A stretch of 15,077 bases of DNA from Coriobacteriaceae bacterium (GCA_015062635.1 SUUF01000046.1:1-15077); one strand, 5' to 3'; positions 5,871 to 14,496 are shown, counted from the first letter of the stretch. Program-made: numbers and translations. The notes: generated by a model from the letters alone, not told the origin.

Positions 5871-6908
5871 CTACAGCGGCGGAAGGTAGATTTTCGCGCG
5901 CGATTCGGGTATCGCCTTCTTCGACAGCTGGCGCAATCCGCTTATCACCGTGGGCATCATGGCGGTGGAAATGCCCATGAACATCTGGTCGGCGGGAAGG
6001 TCGCTTGCCGCGCGGCAGCCGTAGCAGCCAAGCGACAGGTTCATCGTCTGCTCTTCGCGCGGGATGAGCGTGGCCTCGACGCACAGGCTGTTGTAGCCCG
6101 ACACGCGGTAGTTGAATCGTTTTCCCGTGTAATACGAGGCGCTCATCGTAAGCCACATCATCTGCTCGGCGTCGCCCACGACCACCACCACGTCGGGTGC
6201 GGCCGCCGCCTTGGCGAGCGGTGTCGCAACCGTCGCGTCGATGCTGCGCTGTGGCAGGCGCGGCCGTTCTGCCATCATCTGCGATGCGGCTTCCATCGTG
6301 TCGAGCTTCTGGAACAGCAGGTACAGCTCGCCGCTCGCCAGCTTGGGGGGCACGTCGGTCATGCCCAGAATCGAGGTGCCGTCGGGGCAGGAATGCCGGT
6401 TCGGCGGCAACATGATGGACCGTCCGAGCCGGGCGTACGCGAGTTGTTGGCAGTAGCGCAGGCGCATCGAGGGCACCGGCACGTCGGGCAACGGAGCGCC
6501 GGCGGGCACGAGCGTCACCGCGACGGGTTCCGAGCGCAGCTGCAGCGACTCTTTCAATACCTGCGCCCATTCGGAATATCGCGCCTGCTCTTCAGGCGGA
6601 AGCGCCGGGGCTTTCTCGCGGTTCTCGAAGGGGTCGTATGCTGGGCCGCTTCCGGTGATGCGCAGCGCGTTCACGGGGCACTGCCCCTCGCAGGTCTTGC
6701 AGCCCACGCAGCGTTCAGGCGCCACCGAAACGGGCATCTCACCGGTCGGGGTGTCGATTCCCGTGGGCGTGGGTCGCATCTCGTAGCAATCCATCGGGCA
6801 AAACGCCGCGCACAGGCCGCAGCCTAGGCAGAGGCTGGCATTGTGCTCGCATTCGTACGTGACCTTGGGGCCTTCGTCGAGGCCGGTGTCCCAATCGAGT
6901 CGCTTCAT
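5871..6908 (-). CDS. Ferredoxin-DUF169 fusion protein
   Basis: A 345-residue two-part protein. The N-terminal third is a 2[4Fe-4S] ferredoxin: C27, C30, C33, C37 and C67, C70, C73, C77, each last Cys followed by Pro, with further cysteines at 20 and 41. From about residue 110 the sequence matches DUF169 (COG2043), including a repeated SEPVAVTLVP-like start, R-Y-C-Q-Q-L-A, and near the end LGCYGCR-A-A-S-D, a Cys pair typical of the family. DUF169 proteins occur in anaerobes and methanogens and have no settled function. The ATG at 6908 has AGGTG close upstream and follows the radical SAM stop by 2 nt. The fused ferredoxin suggests direct electron delivery to or from the DUF169 domain, or to the neighbouring radical SAM enzyme. 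An in-frame GTG further upstream would overlap the radical SAM gene and was not used. Confidence 0.85.
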   Translation of the reverse strand: MKRLDWDTGLDEGPKVTYECEHNASLCLGCGLCAAFCPMDCYEMRPTPTGIDTPTGEMPVSVAPERCVGCKTCEGQCPVNALRITGSGPAYDPFENREKAPALPPEEQARYSEWAQVLKESLQLRSEPVAVTLVPAGAPLPDVPVPSMRLRYCQQLAYARLGRSIMLPPNRHSCPDGTSILGMTDVPPKLASGELYLLFQKLDTMEAASQMMAERPRLPQRSIDATVATPLAKAAAAPDVVVVVGDAEQMMWLTMSASYYTGKRFNYRVSGYNSLCVEATLIPREEQTMNLSLGCYGCRAASDLPADQMFMGISTAMMPTVISGLRQLSKKAIPESRAKIYLPPL

Positions 6909-6910
6909 GT

Positions 6911-8203
6911 TCACCTGGCTTCCCGCCGGCCCAACGATGGGTGAATGCGGTTCCCCTGGGCGTCGTTGAGCTCCGAGCTGCAAAACGGGATGAGCCGCCC
7001 GTCGGCGGTTGCGTGGAACATCGAGCACTGCTCCATGCGCTCGAGGTCGACGTTCGAGCGATCCATGTAATCCATGATGATGAGCGAGAGCCCGCCCTCG
7101 AAGTCGGGCACGCGCTTCGCCGCGATGTCCCACAGCACCGCCCCCTGCGGCGAGTTCGGGTCGTACCAGGCGCGGTATTCCTCGTGCGTCAGGCCGCGCG
7201 TGACCGGGATGAACTCGTCGTTGCGGCGGGCAAGGTAGGTTCCCGCATCGCACAGCGGGTGCGAGCAGCCCAGCGGCACCAGGTCATCGACGCGGATGAG
7301 CCCGTCGGTCTGCGCGTCGAGCGCGAAGATGACGTCACCCATCGTCAGCGGCACGCTGCGGCGCACCTCGAACCGTCCGCTCGTGAATGCCGGCTGCAAT
7401 GCCACGCCGACGACGATGTCGTTGTTCGCCAACGCGAAGCGCACGACGTCGCCGATCTGGTTCTCGTTCACCCCGCCGACGACGGTCATAGCAAGCACCA
7501 CCTGCACGCCGCAACGGCGGCAGGTCTCGATGGCCGAAAGCTTCGCCTGCAGCAGGTCGGCGCCGCGGGTGGCCAGGTACGGTTCGGGCGTCGTGCCGTC
7601 GAACTGCAGGTAAACGCCCGATATGCCCGCATCGGCCAGTTCGCGCAGGTAGGCTTCGTTGCGCGCGATGGCCAGGCCGTTCGTGCTAATCTCGATGTAG
7701 CGGATGCCCGCTTCGCGTCCGATGCGCACGATGCTCGCCAAGTCGGGGCGCACGGTCGGTTCGCCACCCGTCAGGTTCACGCCCACATCGGCGCCGGCGA
7801 ACGACCGGATGGTCTGGAAGATGCCGCGGAATTCCTCGGTCGCGAGCTCGTTGTCGTCTTCGTGCGACGCCATGAAGCAGACCGGGCAGTTGAGGTTGCA
7901 GCGCTGGGTGATCTCGATGCCCACCTGCGTGGGACGCCGCGCATGATGGTTGCAGATGCCGCACGAAAACGGGCACGGGGCGTGCATCGGGAAGCTGCGC
8001 GCCGGCGGGTTCGCCGGCAGCGCGAGCGAGCGGAATGCCTGGTAGTGTTCGGCGTTCGGCCAGCGGTACGCCTCGAAGAACCCATGGTCGGGGCACGTTC
8101 GCTCCATCCATACGGTGCCATCATCGTGCACGACGTCGACGGCGGGAAGCTGCCGCAGGCATTCGGGGCAGATGCTCCTCGTGGTACCGATGCGCGTTGC
8201 CAT
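6911..8203 (-). CDS. Radical SAM protein, COG1964 (Tes/MJ0619-like) type
   Basis: 430 residues. The N-terminus holds a rubredoxin-like knuckle C12-x2-C15 ... C37-x2-H40. A second cluster C77-x3-C81-x2-C84 follows, directly before the radical SAM motif C102-NLN-C106-PV-C109 in a segment beginning VGIEITQR. NLTGGEP (SAM-binding GGE) follows, then ISTNGLA. Additional cysteines in GCSHPLC and later segments may bind an auxiliary cluster. This order (zinc knuckle, CPF-x-CG-x-C, then CN-x-NCP-x-CF) is that of COG1964, which includes archaeal tetraether synthase Tes and the pterin C-methylase MJ0619. Those enzymes differ in substrate, so only the mechanism class can be assigned. The gene lies 7 nt after the transferase gene and 2 nt before the ferredoxin-DUF169 gene. 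Its own ribosome binding site is weak (AGTAGG), suggesting coupling. Function within the operon is unknown; lipid, pterin or peptide modification are all open. Confidence 0.87.
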   Translation of the reverse strand: MATRIGTTRSICPECLRQLPAVDVVHDDGTVWMERTCPDHGFFEAYRWPNAEHYQAFRSLALPANPPARSFPMHAPCPFSCGICNHHARRPTQVGIEITQRCNLNCPVCFMASHEDDNELATEEFRGIFQTIRSFAGADVGVNLTGGEPTVRPDLASIVRIGREAGIRYIEISTNGLAIARNEAYLRELADAGISGVYLQFDGTTPEPYLATRGADLLQAKLSAIETCRRCGVQVVLAMTVVGGVNENQIGDVVRFALANNDIVVGVALQPAFTSGRFEVRRSVPLTMGDVIFALDAQTDGLIRVDDLVPLGCSHPLCDAGTYLARRNDEFIPVTRGLTHEEYRAWYDPNSPQGAVLWDIAAKRVPDFEGGLSLIIMDYMDRSNVDLERMEQCSMFHATADGRLIPFCSSELNDAQGNRIHPSLGRREAR

Positions 8204-8210
8204 GATGCGC

Positions 8211-9077
8211 CTACTTGTCGATTTCGTCGCGGTTGTCGAAGTTGCGGTTCGGCGGCGTCGACACGGTCACGCGCATGGCGCGGATGAACGTGAGCGTGCG
8301 ATGCGGGACGAACACATCTTGGGAAAGCGCTGCATGCTCGAGCGCGTTGGTGACGGTCACGACGTGGGCGAAATCTTCCATGTTGTCGACATCGGGCACG
8401 GCGTCGAGCAGCGCCATGTGCACGTCGCCGAGTTCGCGCGCCTTGTCGATATAGGCTTGCAGCGCCGGCCGTCCCGCGGCGTTGTAGTACACCGTCTGGT
8501 TGTTCATGCCGCATTCGGGCGTGTAGCCCACAAGCGACGTGCCGCTTGCCTGGCAGGGAGCCAGCACCATGCCGCCTTCGGGGTACAGCGATTGGAAGCG
8601 GTGGAGGTGGTTGAACGCATCGATGATGTGGGTGCGCGGCATGATGGGCAGGTCGCCGCCAAGCGCGATGCACGTGCCGTATCCCATCGCGAACACCTTG
8701 TTGAACGCATCATCGAAGTGGTCGTCGAATACCTTGCCGGCATCTTCAATAACGTGGATGGGGCGCGACCACTCGCCCGATTCCGCGAGCACCTTTTCCA
8801 TGACCTCGACGTTCTTGGCCGGCGTGGTGCTGACGAACATGTCGTAGACCTGCTCGACGACGTCGGGGTTCTCCTCGCGTTCGCGGCGGTTCTGCTCTTC
8901 CAGGCGGTCGAGTGCCTGCAGCGCGCATTCCAACACATCGAGCATCATGCGGCGGTACAGCGTCGCCGCCTGCACCTCGGTGAAGAGGCCGTCGTATTTC
9001 GTGGTCAGGCGCGTCTTGACCATGCCGGGAATCGGCGGCTTCGAAAACAGCATGAGCGCGTTTTTCTGGGTGGTCAT
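8211..9077 (-). CDS. DUF2064 / MobA-like nucleotidyl- or glycosyltransferase
   Basis: A 288-residue GT-A-fold transferase. The start LMLFSKPPIPGMVKTRL (9-24) is the P-x-P-G-x-V-K-T-R-L nucleotide-binding loop of DUF2064/COG3222, the group that includes TIGR04282, the transferase associated with ArsS-type radical SAM selenoproteins. The acidic site is GGDLP (140-144). The usual downstream GPA-x-DGGY segment of TIGR04282 is replaced here by APCQASGTSLVGY, nearer in style to MobA/CofC-like nucleotidyltransferases, so I leave the donor open. Residues 55-75 are a charged insertion rich in Glu and Arg. AAAGGAGG lies 7 nt before the ATG at 9077, among the strongest ribosome binding sites of the window, making this the probable first gene of the five-gene operon. 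The link to arsenosugar synthesis is suggested by arsS 4 kb away and on the opposite strand, not proven. Confidence 0.8.
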   Translation of the reverse strand: MTTQKNALMLFSKPPIPGMVKTRLTTKYDGLFTEVQAATLYRRMMLDVLECALQALDRLEEQNRREREENPDVVEQVYDMFVSTTPAKNVEVMEKVLAESGEWSRPIHVIEDAGKVFDDHFDDAFNKVFAMGYGTCIALGGDLPIMPRTHIIDAFNHLHRFQSLYPEGGMVLAPCQASGTSLVGYTPECGMNNQTVYYNAAGRPALQAYIDKARELGDVHMALLDAVPDVDNMEDFAHVVTVTNALEHAALSQDVFVPHRTLTFIRAMRVTVSTPPNRNFDNRDEIDK

Positions 9078-9102
9078 CGCATATCCTCCTTTGTCGTGCC
9101 TT

Positions 9103-9124
9103 CGCGCCCGGTTGGGCCGGCGCG
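9103..9124 (-). other. GC hairpin in the leader of the redox operon
   Basis: CGCGCC (9103-9108) pairs perfectly with GGCGCG (9119-9124) around a 10-nt loop, in the 104-bp gap between the MBL gene and the transferase start. No T tract follows on the minus strand. It may be a processing site or weak attenuator separating the MBL gene from the five-gene operon. No convincing promoter was recognised in this gap, so read-through from the MBL gene is possible. Confidence 0.35.
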
Positions 9125-9181
9125 CGTGCGGTTACCTCGTGATACGCTCGCGAACGAACTGTGGGCTCGCTACATCCGACA

Positions 9182-10036
9182 CTAGTAGGATAGCGCGTCG
9201 GATGCGGGTGTGGCGGGAAGAATGGCGAGGTCGCCGACGTTTAACCGCAGGCCATCGTGCGGCAGGACGACGCGCATGCCGCCGGTGTCGCGCGCGGCGA
9301 GTTCGGCGCGCAGCGCCGTCGCCGTATGCGGTTCGTCGTAGTGCAGCGAGCAGTGCGTGAGGTACACCGCCTTCGCGCCGAGCGTGCGCCCGAGCGCGAT
9401 GGTGCCGTCGACGGTCGTGTGGGAAGCGGGGTTCCAGTTGCGCCCGATGAAGGTGGAGTCATGGATGAGCGCATCGAGCTCCTGCAGCCGCTGCAGCACC
9501 GCCGGTTTCAGCGGGCCGGTGTCGGGGAAGTAGGTCAGGCGTGCACCGTCGCAGGAAATCTCGTAACCCACCGCGCCTTCGCAGTGCGATGCCGGCAAGG
9601 CGGTGTACGACACCCCGTCGAACGTGAGCGTCTGGAACGGCTCCACGACGTGCGGCTCCACGACGTCCCACATCCAATCGTAGTGGGTGGCGAGCCAGGC
9701 CAGGCATTCCGCGGTGGCATATACGGGCAGCGGGTCGTGGCGCACCAGGCGCACCGCGAATTCCAGCTGGGGCAAGCCGCCGGTGTGGTCGAAGTGCTGG
9801 TGGGTGAACAGCACGCGGTCGATTGCCGAGATGCCCTCGCGCGCGAACTGCAGGCGCAGCTCGGGGGCGGTGTCGATGAGGGTGATCCCGGTTCCCATTA
9901 CCGCGATGGACGAACAGGTCTTCGCTTCGACCGGGTTTTCGAGCGCCTCTTGGCACGCTTCGCACCCGCAGAAAAACGTCGGGTTGCCGCATGCCGCTCC
10001 CGTTCCCAAAAACACCAGCTCATGTGCTGTATCCAT
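9182..10036 (-). CDS. PhnP-like metallo-beta-lactamase-fold hydrolase
   Basis: A 284-residue MBL-fold protein of the PhnP/COG1235 group. LVFLGTGAACGNP opens the fold, followed by a structural zinc knuckle C23-G-C25-x2-C28 as in PhnP. The di-metal site is H79-x-H81-x-D83-H84 (THQHFDHTGG), H151 (ASHCEGA), D172 (FPDTG) and H228 (LTHCSLH). PhnP opens phosphoribosyl cyclic phosphate; PqqB and tRNase Z-like proteins share the fold, so the phosphodiester substrate is a guess. The start at 10036 is fixed by GGGAGGAG 7 nt upstream. It lies 81 nt downstream of the second ABC exporter and 104 nt upstream of the transferase operon, all on one strand. No other C-P lyase (phn) gene is near, so classic phosphonate catabolism is unlikely. 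It could serve either neighbouring unit. Confidence 0.85.
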   Translation of the reverse strand: MDTAHELVFLGTGAACGNPTFFCGCEACQEALENPVEAKTCSSIAVMGTGITLIDTAPELRLQFAREGISAIDRVLFTHQHFDHTGGLPQLEFAVRLVRHDPLPVYATAECLAWLATHYDWMWDVVEPHVVEPFQTLTFDGVSYTALPASHCEGAVGYEISCDGARLTYFPDTGPLKPAVLQRLQELDALIHDSTFIGRNWNPASHTTVDGTIALGRTLGAKAVYLTHCSLHYDEPHTATALRAELAARDTGGMRVVLPHDGLRLNVGDLAILPATPASDALSY

Positions 10037-10053
10037 GGCAACTCCTCCCTTGT

Positions 10054-10076
10054 GCCGGCGGTCGACTTGCGCCGGC
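10054..10076 (-). other. 7-bp GC hairpin between exporter and MBL genes
   Basis: GCCGGCG (10054-10060) pairs perfectly with CGCCGGC (10070-10076) around a 9-nt loop, inside the 81-bp gap between the second ABC exporter stop and the MBL ribosome binding site. No T tract follows on the minus strand. It could cause partial termination or mark an RNA-processing site that uncouples MBL expression from the exporter genes. Confidence 0.45.
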
Positions 10077-10117
10077 TGCCGAGCCCCCGGTATGCCCGCG
10101 CGGCGGCACCCGCGCGC

Positions 10118-12298
10118 CTACACGTCGAGGCGCTGGCGCTCGACGAGTTCGGCGAACAGGCCGTTGCGCGCGATGAGCTCGTCGTAGGTGCCATCTTCGA
10201 CGATATGCCCGCCTTCCAGATACAAGATGCGGTCGCAGTTCTTGATGGTCGACAGGCGGTGGGCGATGACGATGCGCGTGCACTTCAGCTTGTCGAGCGC
10301 CTCGGACACCTGCTTTTGCGTGCGGTTGTCGAGCGCGCTCGTGGCCTCGTCGAAGATGAGCACGCGCGGCTTGGGGGCGATGGCGCGGGCGATCATCAGG
10401 CGCTGCTTCTGGCCGCCCGAAATGCCGCCGCTGCCTTCCGAGATGACGGTCTGCATGCCCATCGGCATCGCGCGGATGTCGTCGGCGATGCCGGCAATCT
10501 CGGCGGCTTCCCAGGCGTCTTCGAGCGAAAGCTGCGGTGCCGAAATCGTGATGTTCGAGTAGATGTCTTCCTGGAACAGGCTGCCGTCTTGCGTGACAGT
10601 GCCGATACGGCGGCGCAGCGAGCGCAGGTCGACCTTCGTAAGGTCTTTGCCGTCGTAGTAGATGGCGCCTTTCTCGGGCGTCTCGAAGCCCAGCAGCAGG
10701 CGCACGAGCGTCGATTTCCCGCAGCCCGACTTGCCCACGATGGCCACGTATTCGCCGGGGCGGATCTTCAAGTCGAGGTCCTTCAGCACATAGGGCATGC
10801 CCTCGTTGTAGCGGAACGACACGTCGTTCAGCTCGATGCGCCCCGAGATGCCGGTGAGGATTTCCTTGCTCTCGGCGATTTCGGGTTCGGCCTGCAGGAT
10901 GGGTTCGAGCATGTCGAGCATCGGCTTGACGCGCGCAGCCGACTGCACGACGCCGGCCAACGACATGAACGCGCCCATCACCATGCCGTAGGCGGCGAAG
11001 AACGCGATGTAGTCGGATGGCGTCACGCCGTTCACAACCGCGAGGTAGTACAAGACGAGCGCGCCGGCAAGCGAGACGGCCGTGATGAGCGCGGAGCTGA
11101 TTTTCAGGAAGAACGGCGGGTTGTACTGCAGCTCGGCGCTCTTCGTGTACGCCTTGGCCCACTGGGCGAAGGCGCGCTTCTCGGCGCCTGCGAGCTTGAT
11201 CTTCTGCACGCCGTAGATCATCTGGAAGCTCTTGCCGTTTTCCTTGGCGGCGTATTCCATCTGCTGGCGTGTCACCTGCATCTGCACGAATGAGGTCGCG
11301 AGCGTGATGGCGACGGTTGCCACGATGACGCAGACTGCCGGTAGCGTGAGGCTCGGCGCGAATTGGTTGATCTGCATGATGTAGAGCAACGAGAACAGGG
11401 CGGTGGTGCCGAGCGAGAGGACGTTCGACACGAGCAGCTCGACGAGCGTGCGCGCGGCGGTGCTGCGGCTGGCCAGCTCACCCGACGTGTAATCGCGGAA
11501 GAACGTGGCCGGCAGGCTGAGGATGCGCATCATGAGGGCCGACGAGACCGACATTGCGCACTTCGTGAGGATGCGGTTCACCGCGATTTCGCGCGAAGCC
11601 GAGATGAGCTGCTGCGCGAAGGCCGTGCAGAGCATGAAGGCCGCCGTCGCCCACAGCATCGGGTAGCTGCCGCTGTCGGCCACGAAGCCGGTGAGCGCCT
11701 TCGTGAGCATCGGCAGCAGCATGCCGGTGAGCGTGACGAGCAGCGTGATGCCCACGAGCAGCGCGACATCGGCGCCGCTCAGGCATTGCCACATGTATTC
11801 CAGCAAGTCGGGAACGCCGATTCTCCCCAAGGGCAGCGGGCGGTAGAAGCACCGCGCCTCGGGTTCGAATTCCCGCGCATTGGCGGCGTTGACCGTGGTT
11901 TTCTTGCCCGACTTGTCGTGATACCAGTAGCCCGAGAACGATTTCGGGAACATCGGGACCGGCTGGCCGTCGTCCTTGCGGTAGGCGATGAGCGGCCCGT
12001 ACGAATCGTGGTACCAGCCTTCCGACAGTGCCACCATGCGATGCATGATGTTGTGCGGGCGCAGCGCGTATTCCAGCTGCTCGTCGGGGTTGGTTATGCT
12101 TGCGGGAATGTCGACGGGGTTGATGCGGTAGAACTTGAGAATGTCGTCGACCGCTTCCTTCGTGACGATATGCGCGCTCGCCATCGCGCCGGCGGTTTTC
12201 GAGCCGACGACCGCAGAGGCCATGCGCAAGATGGAATCTTCGAACAAGTCTTGGTCGGCTTGCTTGCGCTGTTTCAACTGATCATCGAAAAGACCCAT
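10118..12298 (-). CDS. NHLM/NHLP peptide-export ABC transporter, second subunit
   Basis: A 726-residue half-transporter. Residues 1-160 are a cytosolic N-terminal domain lacking the Cys-His-Asp peptidase residues; this replaces C39 in NHLM ABC2-type proteins (TIGR03797-like). The transmembrane domain spans about 165-460 with several hydrophobic helices. The ATPase domain has Walker A GKSGCGKST (522-530), a Q-loop near TQDGSLF (569-575), signature ISGGQ (626-630), Walker B VLIFDE (646-651) and switch H680. It should pair with the C39-bearing exporter encoded just upstream to move a modified peptide across the cytoplasmic membrane. GGAGGAGGTG lies directly before the ATG at 12298 and overlaps the stop of the preceding gene, whose last base is 12313; the two are clearly co-transcribed. 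The ATPase motifs are intact. The peptide cargo is not visible in the window. Confidence 0.9.
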   Translation of the reverse strand: MGLFDDQLKQRKQADQDLFEDSILRMASAVVGSKTAGAMASAHIVTKEAVDDILKFYRINPVDIPASITNPDEQLEYALRPHNIMHRMVALSEGWYHDSYGPLIAYRKDDGQPVPMFPKSFSGYWYHDKSGKKTTVNAANAREFEPEARCFYRPLPLGRIGVPDLLEYMWQCLSGADVALLVGITLLVTLTGMLLPMLTKALTGFVADSGSYPMLWATAAFMLCTAFAQQLISASREIAVNRILTKCAMSVSSALMMRILSLPATFFRDYTSGELASRSTAARTLVELLVSNVLSLGTTALFSLLYIMQINQFAPSLTLPAVCVIVATVAITLATSFVQMQVTRQQMEYAAKENGKSFQMIYGVQKIKLAGAEKRAFAQWAKAYTKSAELQYNPPFFLKISSALITAVSLAGALVLYYLAVVNGVTPSDYIAFFAAYGMVMGAFMSLAGVVQSAARVKPMLDMLEPILQAEPEIAESKEILTGISGRIELNDVSFRYNEGMPYVLKDLDLKIRPGEYVAIVGKSGCGKSTLVRLLLGFETPEKGAIYYDGKDLTKVDLRSLRRRIGTVTQDGSLFQEDIYSNITISAPQLSLEDAWEAAEIAGIADDIRAMPMGMQTVISEGSGGISGGQKQRLMIARAIAPKPRVLIFDEATSALDNRTQKQVSEALDKLKCTRIVIAHRLSTIKNCDRILYLEGGHIVEDGTYDELIARNGLFAELVERQRLDV

Positions 12299-12312
12299 TT
12301 CCGCACCTCCTC

Positions 12313-14484
12313 CTAGTCGTTCGAGACGAGGTCGGCGTAGACGCCGCCCATCGCGTACAGTTCGTCATGCGTGCCGCGTTCCACGACCCGCCCCTTGTCG
12401 AGCACGATGATCTCGTCGCAATCGCGAATCGTGGAAAGGCGATGGGCGATCATGATGCAGGTGATGCCGCGATCGCGCACGGCCTGCACGAGCTCGAATT
12501 CCGTCTTGGCGTCGAGCGCGCTCGTGGCCTCGTCCATGATGATGACGTGCGGGTCCTGCGCGAGCACGCGGGCGATTTCGAGCCGCTGCCGCTGGCCGCC
12601 CGACAGGTCGCGGCCGCCCTCGACGATCATGCTCGCATAACCGCCTTCGCGTTCCATGATGTCGTCGTGAATCTGCGCATCGCGCGCCGCCATGATGACC
12701 TCGAAATCCTCGATGGACTCATCCCACATGCGGATGTTGTTCCCGATGGTGTCTTCGAACAGCGTGATGTCCTGGTCGACGACGGCGACCGAACTCGTGA
12801 ACACGCTGCGGTCGATGTCTGTGGCGGGCTTGTCGTCGAAGAGGATCTCCCCGCTCCACGGCTGGTACAGCCCGGCGATGAGCTTCGAGAGCGTCGACTT
12901 GCCGCAGCCCGACGCGCCGACCAAGGCCACGCTGTCGCCCGGCTCGATCGTCATCGAGAAGTCTTGGATGAGGGGGTCGCCGAGCTTCGCGTAGCCGAAG
13001 GTCACATTTCGCAGCTCGACCTTTCCGTCGAGCTTGCCGTAATCGGCCTCGTCGTCAATCGGGTCGTCGCGGTAGGTGACGTCCTCGGGGTACTCCATCA
13101 CGTCTTCCACGCGCTCCATCTGCGTGCGCATCTCGGTGAGGGTTTGGCCGGCCCTCACAATAGTCATTGCGGGGTTCATGAACAGCTGCAAGTAGCCCTG
13201 GAAGGCCATCACCATGCCGAGCGTGAATTCACCCTGCATAACGAGGAATACGCCGAGGACGAGCACGGCGTAGTTCGCGAGGTTCGTGAAGAAGCCCGGC
13301 ACCATGCCCAGGTAGAGGTTGAGGTTGGCGAAGCGCACGGTGGCAGCGTTAACCGCGGCCTGGTAGCCCGACCACTTGGCGAAGAACCCGTTTTCGGCGC
13401 CGGCCGATTTGATGGTCTCGATCATGCGGATGCCCGAAACCGTGGTTGAGTCGAGCTTGCCGGTGTCGCGCATCTGCACGCGCGTTATGTTCACGCGCTT
13501 GCGCGAGATGTAGCCGGCAAGCAGCGAGTTCAGCACGATGGTCGCGATGCCCACCAGCGTGAGCAGCAGGGAATAGCGGATCATCACGATGAGGTAGAAC
13601 AGCATCATGAAGATGTTCAGCGCGAGCGGGGTGAACAGGTTCACGAGGGTGCTCGCGATGACGGAGTTGGTCAGCTTGCGTTGCTGGATGTCGCCGGCCA
13701 TGCGTTGCGAGAAGAACTCCATCGGCATGCGCAGCACTTTCCACATGAAGGTGCTGCTGCCGATGACCGCCATCTTGCCGTTGATCTTCAGGGAATAGAT
13801 GGCTTGCACTGCGGAGACCACCACCTGCATGACGCCGATGGCGGCCAACAGGCCGATGAACGGCAGGAGCAGGTCGCTATTCTCGCCGGTGAGCAGCCGG
13901 TCCATGAAGAATCGCGAGAACGCGGGGTTGATGAGCTCGAAGAGGTAGCCGATGATCGTCGTGAGCGCCACGAACGCGACGGCGGTGCCCGCCCCGCGCA
14001 GGCGGTTGCGCGCGAAGCTGAAGACGCTCTTGCGCCTGCCGCTTGGCGTGAAATCGGCGTTTGGCGCGAACAGCAGGCACACGCCCCGGTACGAGCGCAC
14101 GAACTCTTCCATCGTGACGCGCAGGCTGCCCCGCGCCGGGTCGTTGAGGTAGGCGTGCTTTCCCTTCATGCCGCAGAACACGACGTAGTGGTTGCCGTTC
14201 CAGCGCAGGATGCACGGGCACGGCTTTTCCCGAAGTTCGGCGGCGGTGCATTGCTTGAGCTCGGTTTGCAGGCCATGGCTTTGCGCCGCTTTCACCATGA
14301 TGTTGACGTTCACGCCGTCGCGCGACACGCCGCAGTCGGCGCGCAGCTGTTCGAGCGGGATCCACTTCCCGTAATAGGCGAGCACCATGGCCAGCGCCGC
14401 GGCGCCGCATTCGAGCGACTCCATTTGCATGACCACGGGGACCTTCGCGACGCCTCGGGTTATGGGTTTTGCAACTGCGTCCAT
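12313..14484 (-). CDS. NHLM/NHLP C39-peptidase ABC exporter
   Basis: A 723-residue bacteriocin-type exporter (TIGR03796-like). The N-terminal C39 peptidase has Cys26 in QMESLECGAAALAMVLAYYG, His99 in NGNHYVVF and Asp115 in YLNDPARG, a complete catalytic triad, so it should cut a double-glycine-type leader. Transmembrane helices occupy roughly 165-440. The ATPase has Walker A GASGCGKST (523-531), signature LSGGQ (627-631), Walker B VIIMDE (647-652) and a downstream IAHRLS switch. Start choice: GTG at 14493 has no ribosome binding site, while ATG at 14484 has GGGTG upstream and is used here; they differ by three residues. It begins just after the HlyD-like stop and ends inside the ribosome binding site of the second exporter gene, forming a three-gene export operon. 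Related families include lantibiotic and PCAT transporters; the paired two-ABC arrangement points to the NHLM type. Confidence 0.92.
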   Translation of the reverse strand: MDAVAKPITRGVAKVPVVMQMESLECGAAALAMVLAYYGKWIPLEQLRADCGVSRDGVNVNIMVKAAQSHGLQTELKQCTAAELREKPCPCILRWNGNHYVVFCGMKGKHAYLNDPARGSLRVTMEEFVRSYRGVCLLFAPNADFTPSGRRKSVFSFARNRLRGAGTAVAFVALTTIIGYLFELINPAFSRFFMDRLLTGENSDLLLPFIGLLAAIGVMQVVVSAVQAIYSLKINGKMAVIGSSTFMWKVLRMPMEFFSQRMAGDIQQRKLTNSVIASTLVNLFTPLALNIFMMLFYLIVMIRYSLLLTLVGIATIVLNSLLAGYISRKRVNITRVQMRDTGKLDSTTVSGIRMIETIKSAGAENGFFAKWSGYQAAVNAATVRFANLNLYLGMVPGFFTNLANYAVLVLGVFLVMQGEFTLGMVMAFQGYLQLFMNPAMTIVRAGQTLTEMRTQMERVEDVMEYPEDVTYRDDPIDDEADYGKLDGKVELRNVTFGYAKLGDPLIQDFSMTIEPGDSVALVGASGCGKSTLSKLIAGLYQPWSGEILFDDKPATDIDRSVFTSSVAVVDQDITLFEDTIGNNIRMWDESIEDFEVIMAARDAQIHDDIMEREGGYASMIVEGGRDLSGGQRQRLEIARVLAQDPHVIIMDEATSALDAKTEFELVQAVRDRGITCIMIAHRLSTIRDCDEIIVLDKGRVVERGTHDELYAMGGVYADLVSND

Positions 14485-14496
14485 GTCGTGCACCCG

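Noticed and set aside
6911..8203. Calling the radical SAM protein a RiPP maturase for the NHLM exporter
   Set aside because: Its zinc knuckle and cysteine layout match COG1964 rather than SPASM-type peptide maturases, and no precursor or recognition domain is seen nearby.
9182..10036. Naming the MBL protein phnP or pqqB
   Set aside because: The zinc knuckle resembles PhnP, but no other phn or pqq genes are present; only the fold and group are supported.
9257..11293. 678-codon plus-strand open frame across the MBL and exporter genes
   Set aside because: It spans two well-supported minus-strand genes and an intergenic gap, is His/Arg/Val-rich and lacks recognisable motifs; a GC-rich shadow.
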